Below the pieces are notes generated by a model. It was not told the origin of the DNA, did not search any database, and saw nothing but the letters and a program-made list of their open reading frames with translations. 64,000 nt of DNA from Streptomyces uncialis (GTDB lineage Bacteria; Actinomycetota; Actinomycetes; Streptomycetales; Streptomycetaceae). The position numbers were made by a program, and so were the translations under genes. Positions 26,522 to 35,249 of the stretch are shown piece by piece. The DNA is taken from contig NZ_LFBV01000004.1 in the NCBI RefSeq assembly GCF_001905345.1, positions 496,001 through 560,000 on the forward strand. The letters are read 5' to 3'. The stretch's first letter is position 1; every line of letters begins with the position of its first letter.

Positions 26522-27481
26522 ATGACGGACAACCACCGCGCCCCGACCGGCCCCGCCGGTCCCGCCCCGGCCGTGCTCGCGCAGAACCAGTACGGCAAGG
26601 CGGAGACCCGGGTCGTGCGGATCACCCGGGACGGCGCCACCCACCATCTGAAGGACCTGAACGTCTCCGTCGCGCTGTCCGGGGAGATGGCCGAGGTCCA
26701 CCACCACGGCCGCAACACCAACGTCCTGCCGACCGACACCGTCAAGAACACCGTGTACGCCTTCGCGAAGGAGCACGGCATCGCGTCGGCCGAGGGGTTC
26801 GGCCTGCTCCTCGCCCGGCACTTCGTCACCACCCAGGAGCCGATCCACCGGGCCCGGGTCCGGATCGAGGAATACGCGTGGGACCGCATAGAGGCACCCG
26901 CTCCCCGCCCCGCCGGGACCCCCGAGCCCAGGCACTCCTTCGTCCGCCGCGGCCAGGAGACCCGGGTCACCCAGATCACCTACGACGGAGCCCGGTGGGA
27001 AGTGGTCTCCGGGCTGACCGGTCTGGTCGTGCTGAACTCCACGCACTCGGAGTTCTGGGGCTACACCAAGGACCCGTACACCACCCTCCCGGAGGCGTAC
27101 GACCGGATACTCGCCACCGAGGTGTCCGCCCGCTGGCGCTTCCACTGGAGCGACGACGCCGAACCCGCGCCCGCCTGGGACACGTCCTGGACGCGGACCA
27201 GGGACCACGCGCTCCAGGCGTTCGCCGGGACGTACTCCCTCTCCCTCCAGCAGACCCTGTACGCCATGGGCGCCCGGATCATCGAGCACCGCCCGGAGAT
27301 CGCGGAGGTCCGCCTGTCCCTCCCGAACAAGCACCACTTCCTCGTCGACCTGGAGCCGTTCGGGCTCGACAACGACAACGAGGTGTACCGCGTGGCCGAC
27401 CGCCCGTACGGCCTGATCGAGGCCACCGTCGTCCGCGACGGCGTCGAACCCCGCATCCCCGTGGACCTCAGCCACCCCTGA
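26522..27481 (+). CDS. Uricase (urate oxidase)
   Basis: The 319-residue cofactor-free oxidase turns urate into 5-hydroxyisourate and H2O2. Conserved parts are NQYGKAETRVVRI, the active-site Thr in LPTDTVKNTVYAFAKEHG, VLNSTHSEFWGYTKDPYTTLPE, DRILATEVSARWRF and LSLPNKHHFLVDLEPFGLDNDNEVY. The length fits the tandem tunnelling-fold enzyme. GGAGCTGACGGACC precedes the ATG. It completes the uraD-uraH-uricase operon. Confidence 0.96.
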   Translation: MTDNHRAPTGPAGPAPAVLAQNQYGKAETRVVRITRDGATHHLKDLNVSVALSGEMAEVHHHGRNTNVLPTDTVKNTVYAFAKEHGIASAEGFGLLLARHFVTTQEPIHRARVRIEEYAWDRIEAPAPRPAGTPEPRHSFVRRGQETRVTQITYDGARWEVVSGLTGLVVLNSTHSEFWGYTKDPYTTLPEAYDRILATEVSARWRFHWSDDAEPAPAWDTSWTRTRDHALQAFAGTYSLSLQQTLYAMGARIIEHRPEIAEVRLSLPNKHHFLVDLEPFGLDNDNEVYRVADRPYGLIEATVVRDGVEPRIPVDLSHP

Positions 27482-27542
27482 CCCGCTCAGGGACCTCGGC
27501 CCCCTGATCCACAACCCCTGACCCGCCCAGGAAGGACACAGG

Positions 27543-28931
27543 ATGCCGGCTCACCACGGCCCCCGGCGGCTCGTCATCGAGAACTGCGCCGTCGCGACCG
27601 TCGACGCCGACGGCACCGAGTACCGGCGCGGGCATGTCGTGGTCCTCGGCGACCGTATCGAATCCGTCGGCCCCGGCCCCGCGCCCGCCGGACCCGCCGA
27701 CGGGACACGCAGGATCGACGGCACCGGCCATCTGCTCACCCCGGGCCTGGTCAACACCCATCACCACTTCTACCAGTGGCTCACCCGGGGCCTCGCCACC
27801 GACCACCATCTGTTCGACTGGCTGGTGGCCCTCTACCCGGTCTGGGCCCGGATCGACGAGCCCATGGTCCACGCCGCCGCGCGCGGCTCCCTCGCGATGA
27901 TGGCGCGCGGCGGGGTCACCACCGCCATGGACCACCACTACGTCTTCCCGCGCGGCTCCGGCGACCTGTCCGGGACCATCATCGGCGCGGCGTCCGCCAT
28001 GGGCCTGCGGTTCACCCTCGCCCGCGGCTCCATGGACCTGGGCGAGTCCGCGGGCGGGCTGCCCCCGGACTTCGCCGTGGAGAGCCTCGATGACGCGCTG
28101 GCCGCCACCGAGGCGACCATCGACGCCCACCACGACCCCTCGCCCGGCGCGCTCACCCAGATCGCCGTCGCGCCCTGCTCGCCCTTCTCCGTGAGCACCG
28201 AACTCCTCGTCCGGGGAGCGGAACTCGCCCGCAGCAAGGGAGTACGGCTGCACACCCACGGCTCGGAGACCAGGGAGGAGGACAGCTTCTGCCGCGAGCG
28301 GTTCGGCATGGGCCCCACCGACTACCTCGCGTCCACCGGCTGGCTCGGCGAGGACGTCTGGATGGCCCACTGCGTATGGATGAGCGACGCGGACATCGAC
28401 GCCTTCGCCCGTACCCGCACCGGGGTCGCCCACTGCCCGTCGTCCAACGCCCGGCTCGGTGCCGGGATCGCCCGGGTCCCCGATCTGCTCGCCGCCGGGG
28501 TGCCCGTCGGCCTCGGGGTCGACGGAACCGCGTCCAACGAGACCGGCGAGCTGCACACGGAGCTGCGCAACGCCCTGCTCGTCAACCGCCTCGGACCGCA
28601 CCAGCAGCGGGCGCTCGGCGTCCGGCAGGCACTGCGGCTCGGTACGTACGGCGGTGCCCAGGTCCTCGGGCGGGCCGCCGAGATCGGCTCGATCGAGCCC
28701 GGCAAGCTCGCCGACCTGGTCCTGTGGCGGCTCGACACCCTCGCCCACGCCTCCATGGCGGACCCGGTGGCCGCGCTCGTCCTCGGCGCTCCGGCCCCGG
28801 TCACCCTGTCCCTGGTCGGCGGCCGACCCGTGGTCCAGGACGGCCGGCTCCTGCACGACGACGAGGACGCCATCGCCCGCACCACCCGCGAACAGGCCCG
28901 CCGGCTCACCCGGATAGCCGCCGGGGATTGA
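27543..28931 (+). CDS. 8-Oxoguanine/guanine-type amidohydrolase deaminase
   Basis: The 462-residue product belongs to the amidohydrolase superfamily. It has the metal-binding TPGLVNTHHHFYQWLTRG, the HTHGSETREED motif, HCVWMSDADID, and the GVDGTASNETGELHTELRNALL segment diagnostic of 8-oxoguanine deaminases. It would feed oxidised guanine to urate, which the adjacent operon degrades. AGGAAGGACACAGG precedes the ATG. It lies 61 bases after uricase and may share its transcript. Confidence 0.88.
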   Translation: MPAHHGPRRLVIENCAVATVDADGTEYRRGHVVVLGDRIESVGPGPAPAGPADGTRRIDGTGHLLTPGLVNTHHHFYQWLTRGLATDHHLFDWLVALYPVWARIDEPMVHAAARGSLAMMARGGVTTAMDHHYVFPRGSGDLSGTIIGAASAMGLRFTLARGSMDLGESAGGLPPDFAVESLDDALAATEATIDAHHDPSPGALTQIAVAPCSPFSVSTELLVRGAELARSKGVRLHTHGSETREEDSFCRERFGMGPTDYLASTGWLGEDVWMAHCVWMSDADIDAFARTRTGVAHCPSSNARLGAGIARVPDLLAAGVPVGLGVDGTASNETGELHTELRNALLVNRLGPHQQRALGVRQALRLGTYGGAQVLGRAAEIGSIEPGKLADLVLWRLDTLAHASMADPVAALVLGAPAPVTLSLVGGRPVVQDGRLLHDDEDAIARTTREQARRLTRIAAGD

Positions 28932-28937
28932 AGCTGG

Positions 28938-28965
28938 GCCCGGTGCCCGGTGCCCGGTGCCCGGT
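28938..28965. repeat. Four tandem GCCCGGT heptamers
   Basis: Four perfect copies lie in the 43-base gap between the convergent deaminase and glycosidase genes. No further function is seen. Confidence 0.85.
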
Positions 28966-28974
28966 GCCCCCCGG

Positions 28975-31188
28975 TCAGTCCTGCGCCGCGAGCCGGTCGC
29001 GGACCTCGCGCGCCACCTCGTACACGCTCCCCGACGGACGGGTCACCGGACGGCCGGGGGCCCGCGTCCAGCGGTCGTCCACCGCGAACCAGTCGATGGT
29101 CCGGGGCCTGCCGCCGGTACGCAGCGCCTCGGACAGCGAGTCGAAGTACATCGACCAGCGCAGCCGGTACAGGCCGCCGACCAGGCCCGCCCATTCACGG
29201 TTGCCGTAGTCGCGCAGCCCCGCGTCCGCGGCGGCGCGGGGGCCCCAGACCGTGATCAGCGACAGCGCGTCGTACGCCAGCCGGTCGCCCTCGGCCCGGT
29301 CGGCGCCCCACGCGCGGGCGTCCGCGAGATACCGGCCCAGCAGATGGTCACCATCGGTCGTCAGCAGACGTTCCATCAGGTCCATGAGCTCCAGCCACCG
29401 CCGGGTCAGCCGCTCGAACAGGACGGCGTCCTTGCCGTCGTACGCGGCCCGCACCCGGGGCAGCAGCTCCCGGCCGCGGTTCGACAGCGACTGGCGCGCC
29501 ACGTCCAGCAGGTCCCTGCGGTACGCGGCCGACTTCCGCAGTCCGGCCCGCACCCGCAGCAGTTCGTCCAGCGCGGGCGCGAACTCGGCCGCGTCGTAAC
29601 GCACCGCCTTCGGTGACCAGCGGGCCGCCCGGACCGCGTTCAGCGCGGGACGGGCCCCGAACAGCCCGTCGGCGCCCTCGCTCCATGAGTCGTCCCGCGT
29701 CGTCCCGTACACGGTGCGCCGCAGCCGGTCCCAGGCCGCCGCCGCGTGCGGGTCCCGCCCGCCGTACCGGGCACGCGCCCAGGTGGCGAACCACGCCGTG
29801 AGGTCCGGCCCGCCGTCCAGCCAGGCGAGCTCGGAGAACAGCTCGAAGGCGGCCGGGTTGTTGTCGGCGGCCTCCGGCATCAGCGCGATACCCCGCAGCG
29901 CGCTGCCCGGACGCTCCAGCGCGGCCGGGTACGACCGCGCCCACTCGGCCGCGTTGGCACCGAGGACGGTGTGGCCGCCGAAGTTCCAGATCGAGCCGTA
30001 CGCGTACGGGACGCCGTTCCAGTCCGTCTCGCGGTCGGTGGTGCGCGGGAAGCGGTCGGCGATGCCGTCCACGATCAGCGTCCGCTCCGGGTCCACCGCG
30101 TCCACCACCGCGCGCGGCGGGTTGGTGCGCCAGCCGAGGGTCACCCACACCGCCTCCGGATGCGCCCGCCGCAGCGCGCCCTCCACCGCGCGCGCCGCCT
30201 CCGCGACCGGTACGTCGCCGGGGCTGCCGCCCTCGTGCAGCAGATCCATCTTGTACAGCCCGGTGGCGCCGAACAGCTCCTCCTGGACCCGGTAGTACGC
30301 CCGCGCCACCCGGCTGAACACCCCCGACCGCGGGTCCAGCCAGTCCGGCCGGGGAAAGCCGTACCAGATGCCCTGGGGCACCGTACGCGCGTCCTGGACG
30401 CGGGCCGCGAAGTCCGGCGGCACCGTGCCGAACCAGCCCGGCAGGACCGGGCTCATGCCCAGCTCCCGGAGCCGCCCGCAGATCCGGCGGCCGAGCGCCA
30501 CGCGCGCGTCGATGAGCTGCCGGGACGGCGGGTCGGGGAACCCGGCGAGGTTCTGGAGCAGCCACCACGGCTGATGGGCGGGGCCGGGAATCCAGTTCCT
30601 CAGCTCCGCCTCGCCGTACCCGAACTCCTGGAAGACCCGGTGGTACACGGCCTCGGCGCCCGCCTGGACGAAGACCGCGTTGTAGCCGTGCAGCGCGAGC
30701 ACGTCCAGCTCCCGCTCCCAGTAGGCCCAGTCCCGGTAGGCGCCCGTGTAGCCGTCGTTGGTGTCGTTCAGCGCGTACCGGTGGGGCACGCGCGCGGTGC
30801 GCGTGGTCGGCCGGGCGGGCGCGGGCAGCACCGCGGGCAGGCCGAGCTGCTCGCCCGCCCAGGTGATGCCGGCGTGCGCGGTGTGCTTCAAGTACCAGCG
30901 CAGCGCCGTGAGCTGGACCGCCGGGGTGCCGCCGCTGAGGGTGATCCGGCCCTTGGTCCCCGAGATCCGGAAGGTGTCCGGGCCGCCGCCGGGAACCGCA
31001 CGGAAGTCCAGCTGGTCCGCGTGGCGTGGCAGCAGCCGCCGCGCGGCCCGCGCGGCGGGCCCGCCGTCCCCCGCCGCGCCCAGCGCGTGGGCGGAGCCCC
31101 CGCCCGCCCCCACGCCGGAGCAGGCCGCGACGGCCGCCCCGGCCGAACCGGCGGCGGCGGACAGCAGGGCACGGCGGGGGAGCGGCAT
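28975..31188 (-). CDS. Secreted alpha-N-acetylglucosaminidase-like glycosidase (GH89)
   Basis: The 737-residue product starts MPLPRRALLSAAAGSAGAAVAACSG. This looks like a Tat-type twin-arginine signal with a lipobox-like cysteine (VAAC), so it is probably exported and perhaps lipid-anchored. The rest matches NAGLU/GH89. It has ITWAGEQLGLP, ALNDTNDGYTGAYRDWAYWERELDVLALHGYNAVFVQAGAEAVYHRVFQEFGY, GLYKMDLLHEGGSPGDV and SIWNFGGHTVLGANAAEW. The family removes terminal alpha-GlcNAc. The ATG at 31188 follows GGAGG; an upstream ATG at 31230 would add 14 residues. It is probably monocistronic. Confidence 0.88.
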   Translation of the reverse strand: MPLPRRALLSAAAGSAGAAVAACSGVGAGGGSAHALGAAGDGGPAARAARRLLPRHADQLDFRAVPGGGPDTFRISGTKGRITLSGGTPAVQLTALRWYLKHTAHAGITWAGEQLGLPAVLPAPARPTTRTARVPHRYALNDTNDGYTGAYRDWAYWERELDVLALHGYNAVFVQAGAEAVYHRVFQEFGYGEAELRNWIPGPAHQPWWLLQNLAGFPDPPSRQLIDARVALGRRICGRLRELGMSPVLPGWFGTVPPDFAARVQDARTVPQGIWYGFPRPDWLDPRSGVFSRVARAYYRVQEELFGATGLYKMDLLHEGGSPGDVPVAEAARAVEGALRRAHPEAVWVTLGWRTNPPRAVVDAVDPERTLIVDGIADRFPRTTDRETDWNGVPYAYGSIWNFGGHTVLGANAAEWARSYPAALERPGSALRGIALMPEAADNNPAAFELFSELAWLDGGPDLTAWFATWARARYGGRDPHAAAAWDRLRRTVYGTTRDDSWSEGADGLFGARPALNAVRAARWSPKAVRYDAAEFAPALDELLRVRAGLRKSAAYRRDLLDVARQSLSNRGRELLPRVRAAYDGKDAVLFERLTRRWLELMDLMERLLTTDGDHLLGRYLADARAWGADRAEGDRLAYDALSLITVWGPRAAADAGLRDYGNREWAGLVGGLYRLRWSMYFDSLSEALRTGGRPRTIDWFAVDDRWTRAPGRPVTRPSGSVYEVAREVRDRLAAQD

Positions 31189-31353
31189 GGGGCCTCCATG
31201 GGTGGGGAGCCCGAGCGGCACGGTGGCCACCGCGCCGCACGGGCCTCGACGGTCCGCGAGGTCGGGATCATGTGTATCCGGTGTGGCCGGAATGCGGGGA
31301 CGGCGGGATTTTGTGTGACTGGCCGTGTCGGGACGGGACGGGGCGCTTTGCCG

Positions 31354-31409
<56 letters not shown>

Positions 31410-31506
31410 TCGGCCGTGCGACCCGGGTACGCCGGACGCGGTCACGCCGTGCAAGCCGGAGATGTACACGGTCACGCCGTACACAACACGGCCGGACGCG
31501 GCCAGG

Positions 31507-32154
31507 TCAGACGCGGCGGGGGGAGGCGAGGAGGTAGCGGTGTCCCGTACGGGGCTCCTGGTGCTCCGAGACCTGCCATCCCGCGCGCGTGAGCGCGTCC
31601 GCGCAGGCGCGCAGCCCGTCGCTGTCGGCCGCGCGTACGGTGACCGCCTCGGGCTGGGCGGAGCCCGCGACCTCGTAGCCGTCGGACTCCGTGGTCCGGG
31701 GCACGCGGCCCGCCGCCTCCAGGGCGAGCGCCGCCGCCGGTATGAGATGGGTCCGCTCCCATCCGCACGGCCGTTCCGTGGACCCGTCGGTGTGGGTCAT
31801 CCGCCGCATCTCCAGCAGCCCCGCCCACGCGCTGTGCACCTCGCGGGCCCGGCCGGGACCGCCGGGGCCGGGTGCCTCGCCGCCGACCCGGGCGGCGAAC
31901 ACCCCGGTGTCCCGGGGCGGCGCTCCGGGGTCCGCCGCCGGGGCGGTGACCGGCGGCTCCGCGCCCCGCGGCGCCTCCCGCAGTCGGTGCCCGGCCGGGG
32001 TGAGGAACCAGTCGTGCGGCGGGCGCGGATGGCGGAACGCGAGCCGCAGCCGCCCCAGCGCGGCGAGCTGCGCCGGTGTGCCCCGCAGCCGCCCGGTCAC
32101 GGACTCGGCCGCGGCGATCATCCGCAGCTGGGCGGCGCTCGGTGGTCGTGCCAT
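31507..32154 (-). CDS. Hypothetical protein, unknown family
   Basis: The 215-residue product is not recognised. It opens with a helix-turn-helix-like stretch (AAQLRMIAAAESVTGRLRGTPAQLAALGRLRLAFR). A proline/glycine-rich middle follows. A C-terminal alpha/beta part (VTVRAADSDGLRACADALTRAGWQVSEHQEPRTGHRYLLASP) resembles a small ferredoxin-like domain. Codon bias on this strand is consistent with a real gene, while overlapping frames are not. It lies 126 bases after the phosphatase gene on the same strand. Confidence 0.65.
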   Translation of the reverse strand: MARPPSAAQLRMIAAAESVTGRLRGTPAQLAALGRLRLAFRHPRPPHDWFLTPAGHRLREAPRGAEPPVTAPAADPGAPPRDTGVFAARVGGEAPGPGGPGRAREVHSAWAGLLEMRRMTHTDGSTERPCGWERTHLIPAAALALEAAGRVPRTTESDGYEVAGSAQPEAVTVRAADSDGLRACADALTRAGWQVSEHQEPRTGHRYLLASPRRV

Positions 32155-32280
32155 GGCCGATGCTCCCCTCGGGCAACACTCCCTCGGAACCGGCCCCCGG
32201 CCGCCGGGAGCGCGGTGCGGCGCTCCCGGCGACGGGCCCCGGCGCGGCGAATCCCCCGTGAACTCCCCGCTGTCCGCAGC

Positions 32281-32880
32281 CTACGACGAGGGTCTGACAT
32301 TCCAGCCCGCGACGACGGGCCGGCCGTGCTCGGTGCTCAGCCGACACACGGTCCCGGTCGCCAGCTGGAACAGCGCCCCGTGGGACGGCGGCAGCCCGAG
32401 CCGCCGGGCGGCCAGGACCCGCAGGAAGTGCCCGTGGGCGATCAGGACGACACTGCCCTCGTGGTTGGCGAGTGCGGCGTCCGCCTTGGCCAGCATCCGG
32501 TCGGCCCGCGCCCCCACCTCCTCGGGACTCTCCCCGGGGTGCTCGGGCGGCCCCGGGGCCACCCCGTCGTCGAACAGGAACCAGCCGGGCCGGGTGCGGT
32601 GGATCTCGACGGTGGTGATCCCCTCGTACCCGCCGTAGTCCCATTCGCGCAGGTCCGGGTCGATCCGGACGCCGGTCAGCCCGGCCAGCTCGGCGGTCTC
32701 CCGGGCGCGCTTCATCGGGCTGCTGATCGCGCTCGCGAGGTGGTGCGAGGTCAGCAGCGGGGCCAGCGAGCGGGCCTGCGCGCGGCCGTTGTCGGTGAGC
32801 GGCAGGTCCGTCCAGCTCGTGTGCTGTCCGGAGAGGGACCACTCGGTCTCTCCGTGCCGGACGAGAAGAAGATCACCCAT
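32281..32880 (-). CDS. Histidine phosphatase family protein
   Basis: The 199-residue product has the phosphoglycerate-mutase-like motif LLVRHGETEW, with phospho-accepting H9. The second core histidine is in VVLIAHGHFLRVLAARRLG. The acidic EWDYGGYEG loop is also typical. Such proteins are cofactor-independent acid phosphatases of broad or unknown substrate. The ATG is at 32880. It lies 92 bases after the aminotransferase gene on the same strand. Confidence 0.93.
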   Translation of the reverse strand: MGDLLLVRHGETEWSLSGQHTSWTDLPLTDNGRAQARSLAPLLTSHHLASAISSPMKRARETAELAGLTGVRIDPDLREWDYGGYEGITTVEIHRTRPGWFLFDDGVAPGPPEHPGESPEEVGARADRMLAKADAALANHEGSVVLIAHGHFLRVLAARRLGLPPSHGALFQLATGTVCRLSTEHGRPVVAGWNVRPSS

Positions 32881-32972
32881 GGGTCCTTGATACCACCGGA
32901 GGCGCTGTCGTCGGCCACGCGCGCGCGTGGCCGATCACGCGCGCCCACCGGAAGTGGCGCCCGGCGGCGCGC

Positions 32973-34181
32973 TCACTGCCGGTACCCGCTGAGGAACCGG
33001 CCGATCCGGCTGATCGCCGCGTCCAGGTCGTCCACGTGCGGCAGGGTGAGGATGCGGAAGTGGTCGGGGCGCGGCCAGTTGAAGCCGGTGCCCTGGACGA
33101 CCTGGATCTTCTCCCGCAGCAGCAGGTCCAGGACGAACCGCTCGTCGTCGTGGATGGGGTGCACGGCCGGGTCGATGCGCGGGAACGCGTACAGGGCCCC
33201 CTTGGGCTTCACGCAGGACACCCCGGGGATCTCGTTGAGCTTCTCCCACGCGCGGTCGCGCTGTTCGCACAGCCGCCCGCCCGGGGCGGTCAGCTCATGG
33301 ATGGTCTGCCGGCCGCCGAGGGCGGCCTGGATGGCGTACTGGGCGGGCGCGTTGGCGCACAGCCGCATGGACGCCAGCATGGTCAGCCCCTCCAGATAGT
33401 TGCGGGCGTGCTGCCGGGGGCCGGTGACGACCAGCCAGCCGGAGCGGAACCCCGCGACCCGGTGGGTCTTCGACAGTCCGCAGAAGGTGAGCACGACCAG
33501 GTCGGGGGCGAGCGCCGCGGCCGAGTGGTGCACGGCGTCGTCGTACAGGATCTGGTCGTAGATCTCGTCCGCGAGGACCATCAGCTGATGACGGCGGGCC
33601 AGGTCGAGGATGCCTTCGACGATCTCCTTCGGGTAGACCGCGCCCGTCGGGTTGTTCGGGTTGATGATGACGACGGCCCGGGTGCGGTCGGTGATCTTCG
33701 ACGCCATGTCGTCGAGGTCCGGGTACCACTCGGCCTGCTCGTCGCACAGATAGTGCACCGCCTTGCCGCCCGCGAGCGTGGTGACGGCCGTCCACAGCGG
33801 GAAGTCCGGCGCCGGTACGAGGACCTCGTCCCCGTCCTCCAGGAGCGCCTGCACGGCCATGGAGACCAGTTCGGACACGCCGTTGCCGAGGAACACATCG
33901 TCCACGCCGACGTCCAGACCGAGCGTCTGGTACCGCTGCGCGACCGCGCGCCGGGCGGACAGTATGCCGCGTGAGTCGGTGTACCCATGGGCCTGCGGAA
34001 GCATCCGGATCATGTCCTGGACGATCTCCTCGGGCGCCTCGAACCCGAACAGCGCGGGGTTGCCCGTGTTCAGCCGGAGGACGGTGTGACCCGCCTCCTC
34101 CAGCGCGTTCGCCTGTTCGATGACCGGGCCGCGGATCTCGTAACAGACCTCGTTCAACTTGCTCGACTGCCGGAACTCCAT
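32973..34181 (-). CDS. PLP-dependent aminotransferase (AlaA-like)
   Basis: The 402-residue class I/II aminotransferase closely resembles AlaA, which makes alanine from pyruvate and glutamate. It opens with FRQSSKLNEVCYEIRGPVIEQANALEEAGHTVLRLNTGNPALFGFEAP. INPNNPTGAVYP and DEIYDQILYD follow. The Schiff-base lysine is in FCGLSKTHRVAGFRSGWL. The terminal FRILTLP region completes the fold. It is divergent from an HxlR regulator; the 129-base gap holds CTTGG-N5-CCAAG operators. Confidence 0.93.
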   Translation of the reverse strand: MEFRQSSKLNEVCYEIRGPVIEQANALEEAGHTVLRLNTGNPALFGFEAPEEIVQDMIRMLPQAHGYTDSRGILSARRAVAQRYQTLGLDVGVDDVFLGNGVSELVSMAVQALLEDGDEVLVPAPDFPLWTAVTTLAGGKAVHYLCDEQAEWYPDLDDMASKITDRTRAVVIINPNNPTGAVYPKEIVEGILDLARRHQLMVLADEIYDQILYDDAVHHSAAALAPDLVVLTFCGLSKTHRVAGFRSGWLVVTGPRQHARNYLEGLTMLASMRLCANAPAQYAIQAALGGRQTIHELTAPGGRLCEQRDRAWEKLNEIPGVSCVKPKGALYAFPRIDPAVHPIHDDERFVLDLLLREKIQVVQGTGFNWPRPDHFRILTLPHVDDLDAAISRIGRFLSGYRQ

Positions 34182-34252
34182 GCGCTGGCCTCCCAGACCC
34201 TGTGGGGCTTCGACGCCGTTCCGTGCGGCGGACCGGTGCCCGGTACTGTGTT

Positions 34253-34296
34253 ACTTGGTTTTACCAAGTGACCGCTTGGAAAGTCCAACAACTTGG
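34253..34296. promoter_or_regulatory. HxlR-type operators between aminotransferase and HxlR genes
   Basis: A perfect dyad, ACTTGG-TTTTA-CCAAGT, lies at 34253-34269. A second, TTGG-N5-CCAA, is at 34276-34288. A half-site, ACTTGG, is at 34291-34296, just before the HxlR start. Autoregulation by the HxlR protein is the simplest reading. Confidence 0.65.
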
Positions 34297-34310
34297 CTAG
34301 ACTGCGCCAC

Positions 34311-34988
34311 ATGCCACGTCAGCCGCATGCCGCGCCGGGCCGTCCCCGCCGCAGCTACGACCAGTACTGCGCCGCCGCCCGCGCCCTGGACGCCGTGGGC
34401 GACCGCTGGACCCTGCTGATCGCCCGGGAACTGCTCGCCGGGCCCCGCCGCTACACCGATCTGCACGCCGACCTGCCCGGCGTCAGCACCGACATGCTGG
34501 CGACCCGCCTCAGGGACATGGAACGCGACGGCCTCGCCGAACGCCGCAGACTCCCCGCGCCCGCCTCCGCCACCGTCTACACACTCACCGGACGCGGCGC
34601 CGCTCTGCTCCCGGTCCTCGACGCGCTCGCCGACTGGGGCGCCGCCGCGCTCACCGGCCCCGGCCCCACCGACGCCGTACGCGCCCACTGGTTCGCCCTC
34701 CCGCTGCGCCGCCGCCTCGCCGAACTCGGCGCCGAGGGACTGGTGGAGGTACGCCTCGACGAGGGCACCGCCTTCCACGTCCACCTCGGGGACACCGCCG
34801 GGGACCACCCCGCCGCGCCCTACGCCGAGGGCCCGGCCCCCCGCGACCCGGACGCCCTGCTGTCCCTCTCCATGGCCACCTGCGCGGCGGTCGCCCGCGC
34901 CGAACTGACCCTGGTGGAAGCGGTACGCGAGGGCCACGCGCGCGTGAGCGGCGACGGACGGCTCGCGAAGCTGCTGCGCGCCGACTGA
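34311..34988 (+). CDS. HxlR-family winged-helix regulator with extra C-terminal domain
   Basis: The 225-residue product has a classic HxlR winged helix at about 10-105: YCAAARALDAVGDRWTLLIARELLAGPRRYTDLHADLPGVSTDMLATRLRDMERDGLAERRRL. About 110 further residues form a C-terminal domain. AHWFALPLRRRLAELGAEGLVEVRLDEGTAFHVHLGD... resembles the SCP2-like extension seen in some actinomycete members. ATG 34311 is preferred over the TTG at 34293. A -10-like TAGACT lies 10 bases upstream, so the mRNA may be leaderless. It probably represses itself and the divergent aminotransferase gene. Confidence 0.88.
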   Translation: MPRQPHAAPGRPRRSYDQYCAAARALDAVGDRWTLLIARELLAGPRRYTDLHADLPGVSTDMLATRLRDMERDGLAERRRLPAPASATVYTLTGRGAALLPVLDALADWGAAALTGPGPTDAVRAHWFALPLRRRLAELGAEGLVEVRLDEGTAFHVHLGDTAGDHPAAPYAEGPAPRDPDALLSLSMATCAAVARAELTLVEAVREGHARVSGDGRLAKLLRAD

Positions 34989-35014
34989 CGGGGCCGGGCG
35001 GGGCGCTCCCCGTC
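34987..35014 (+). terminator. Short hairpin after HxlR gene
   Basis: GACGGGG and CCCCGTC can pair around a 14-base loop, overlapping the stop codon. The remaining gap to 35249 shows only degenerate repeats of GCGAGCCGGGAA near 35048-35105. Confidence 0.4.
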
Positions 35015-35249
35015 GTGGCTCAGCACGGTACGGGCGTGCGGGCCGGACGAGCGAGCCGGGGATGCGGACAAGCCGGGAAGCGGGCGAGCCGGGAAGCGGG
35101 CGAGCGGACCGGGCGTCCCCCGCCGCGCGCCCCGGCCGGAGACACGCGCGGCCCGGCCGGACGCATATGAGCAAGTAGGACGAACGCGGGACCTGCATGT
35201 CCTACTCGCCGCCGATGGGCCGCTCCAACGCCCGTACTAATGTCGTTAC

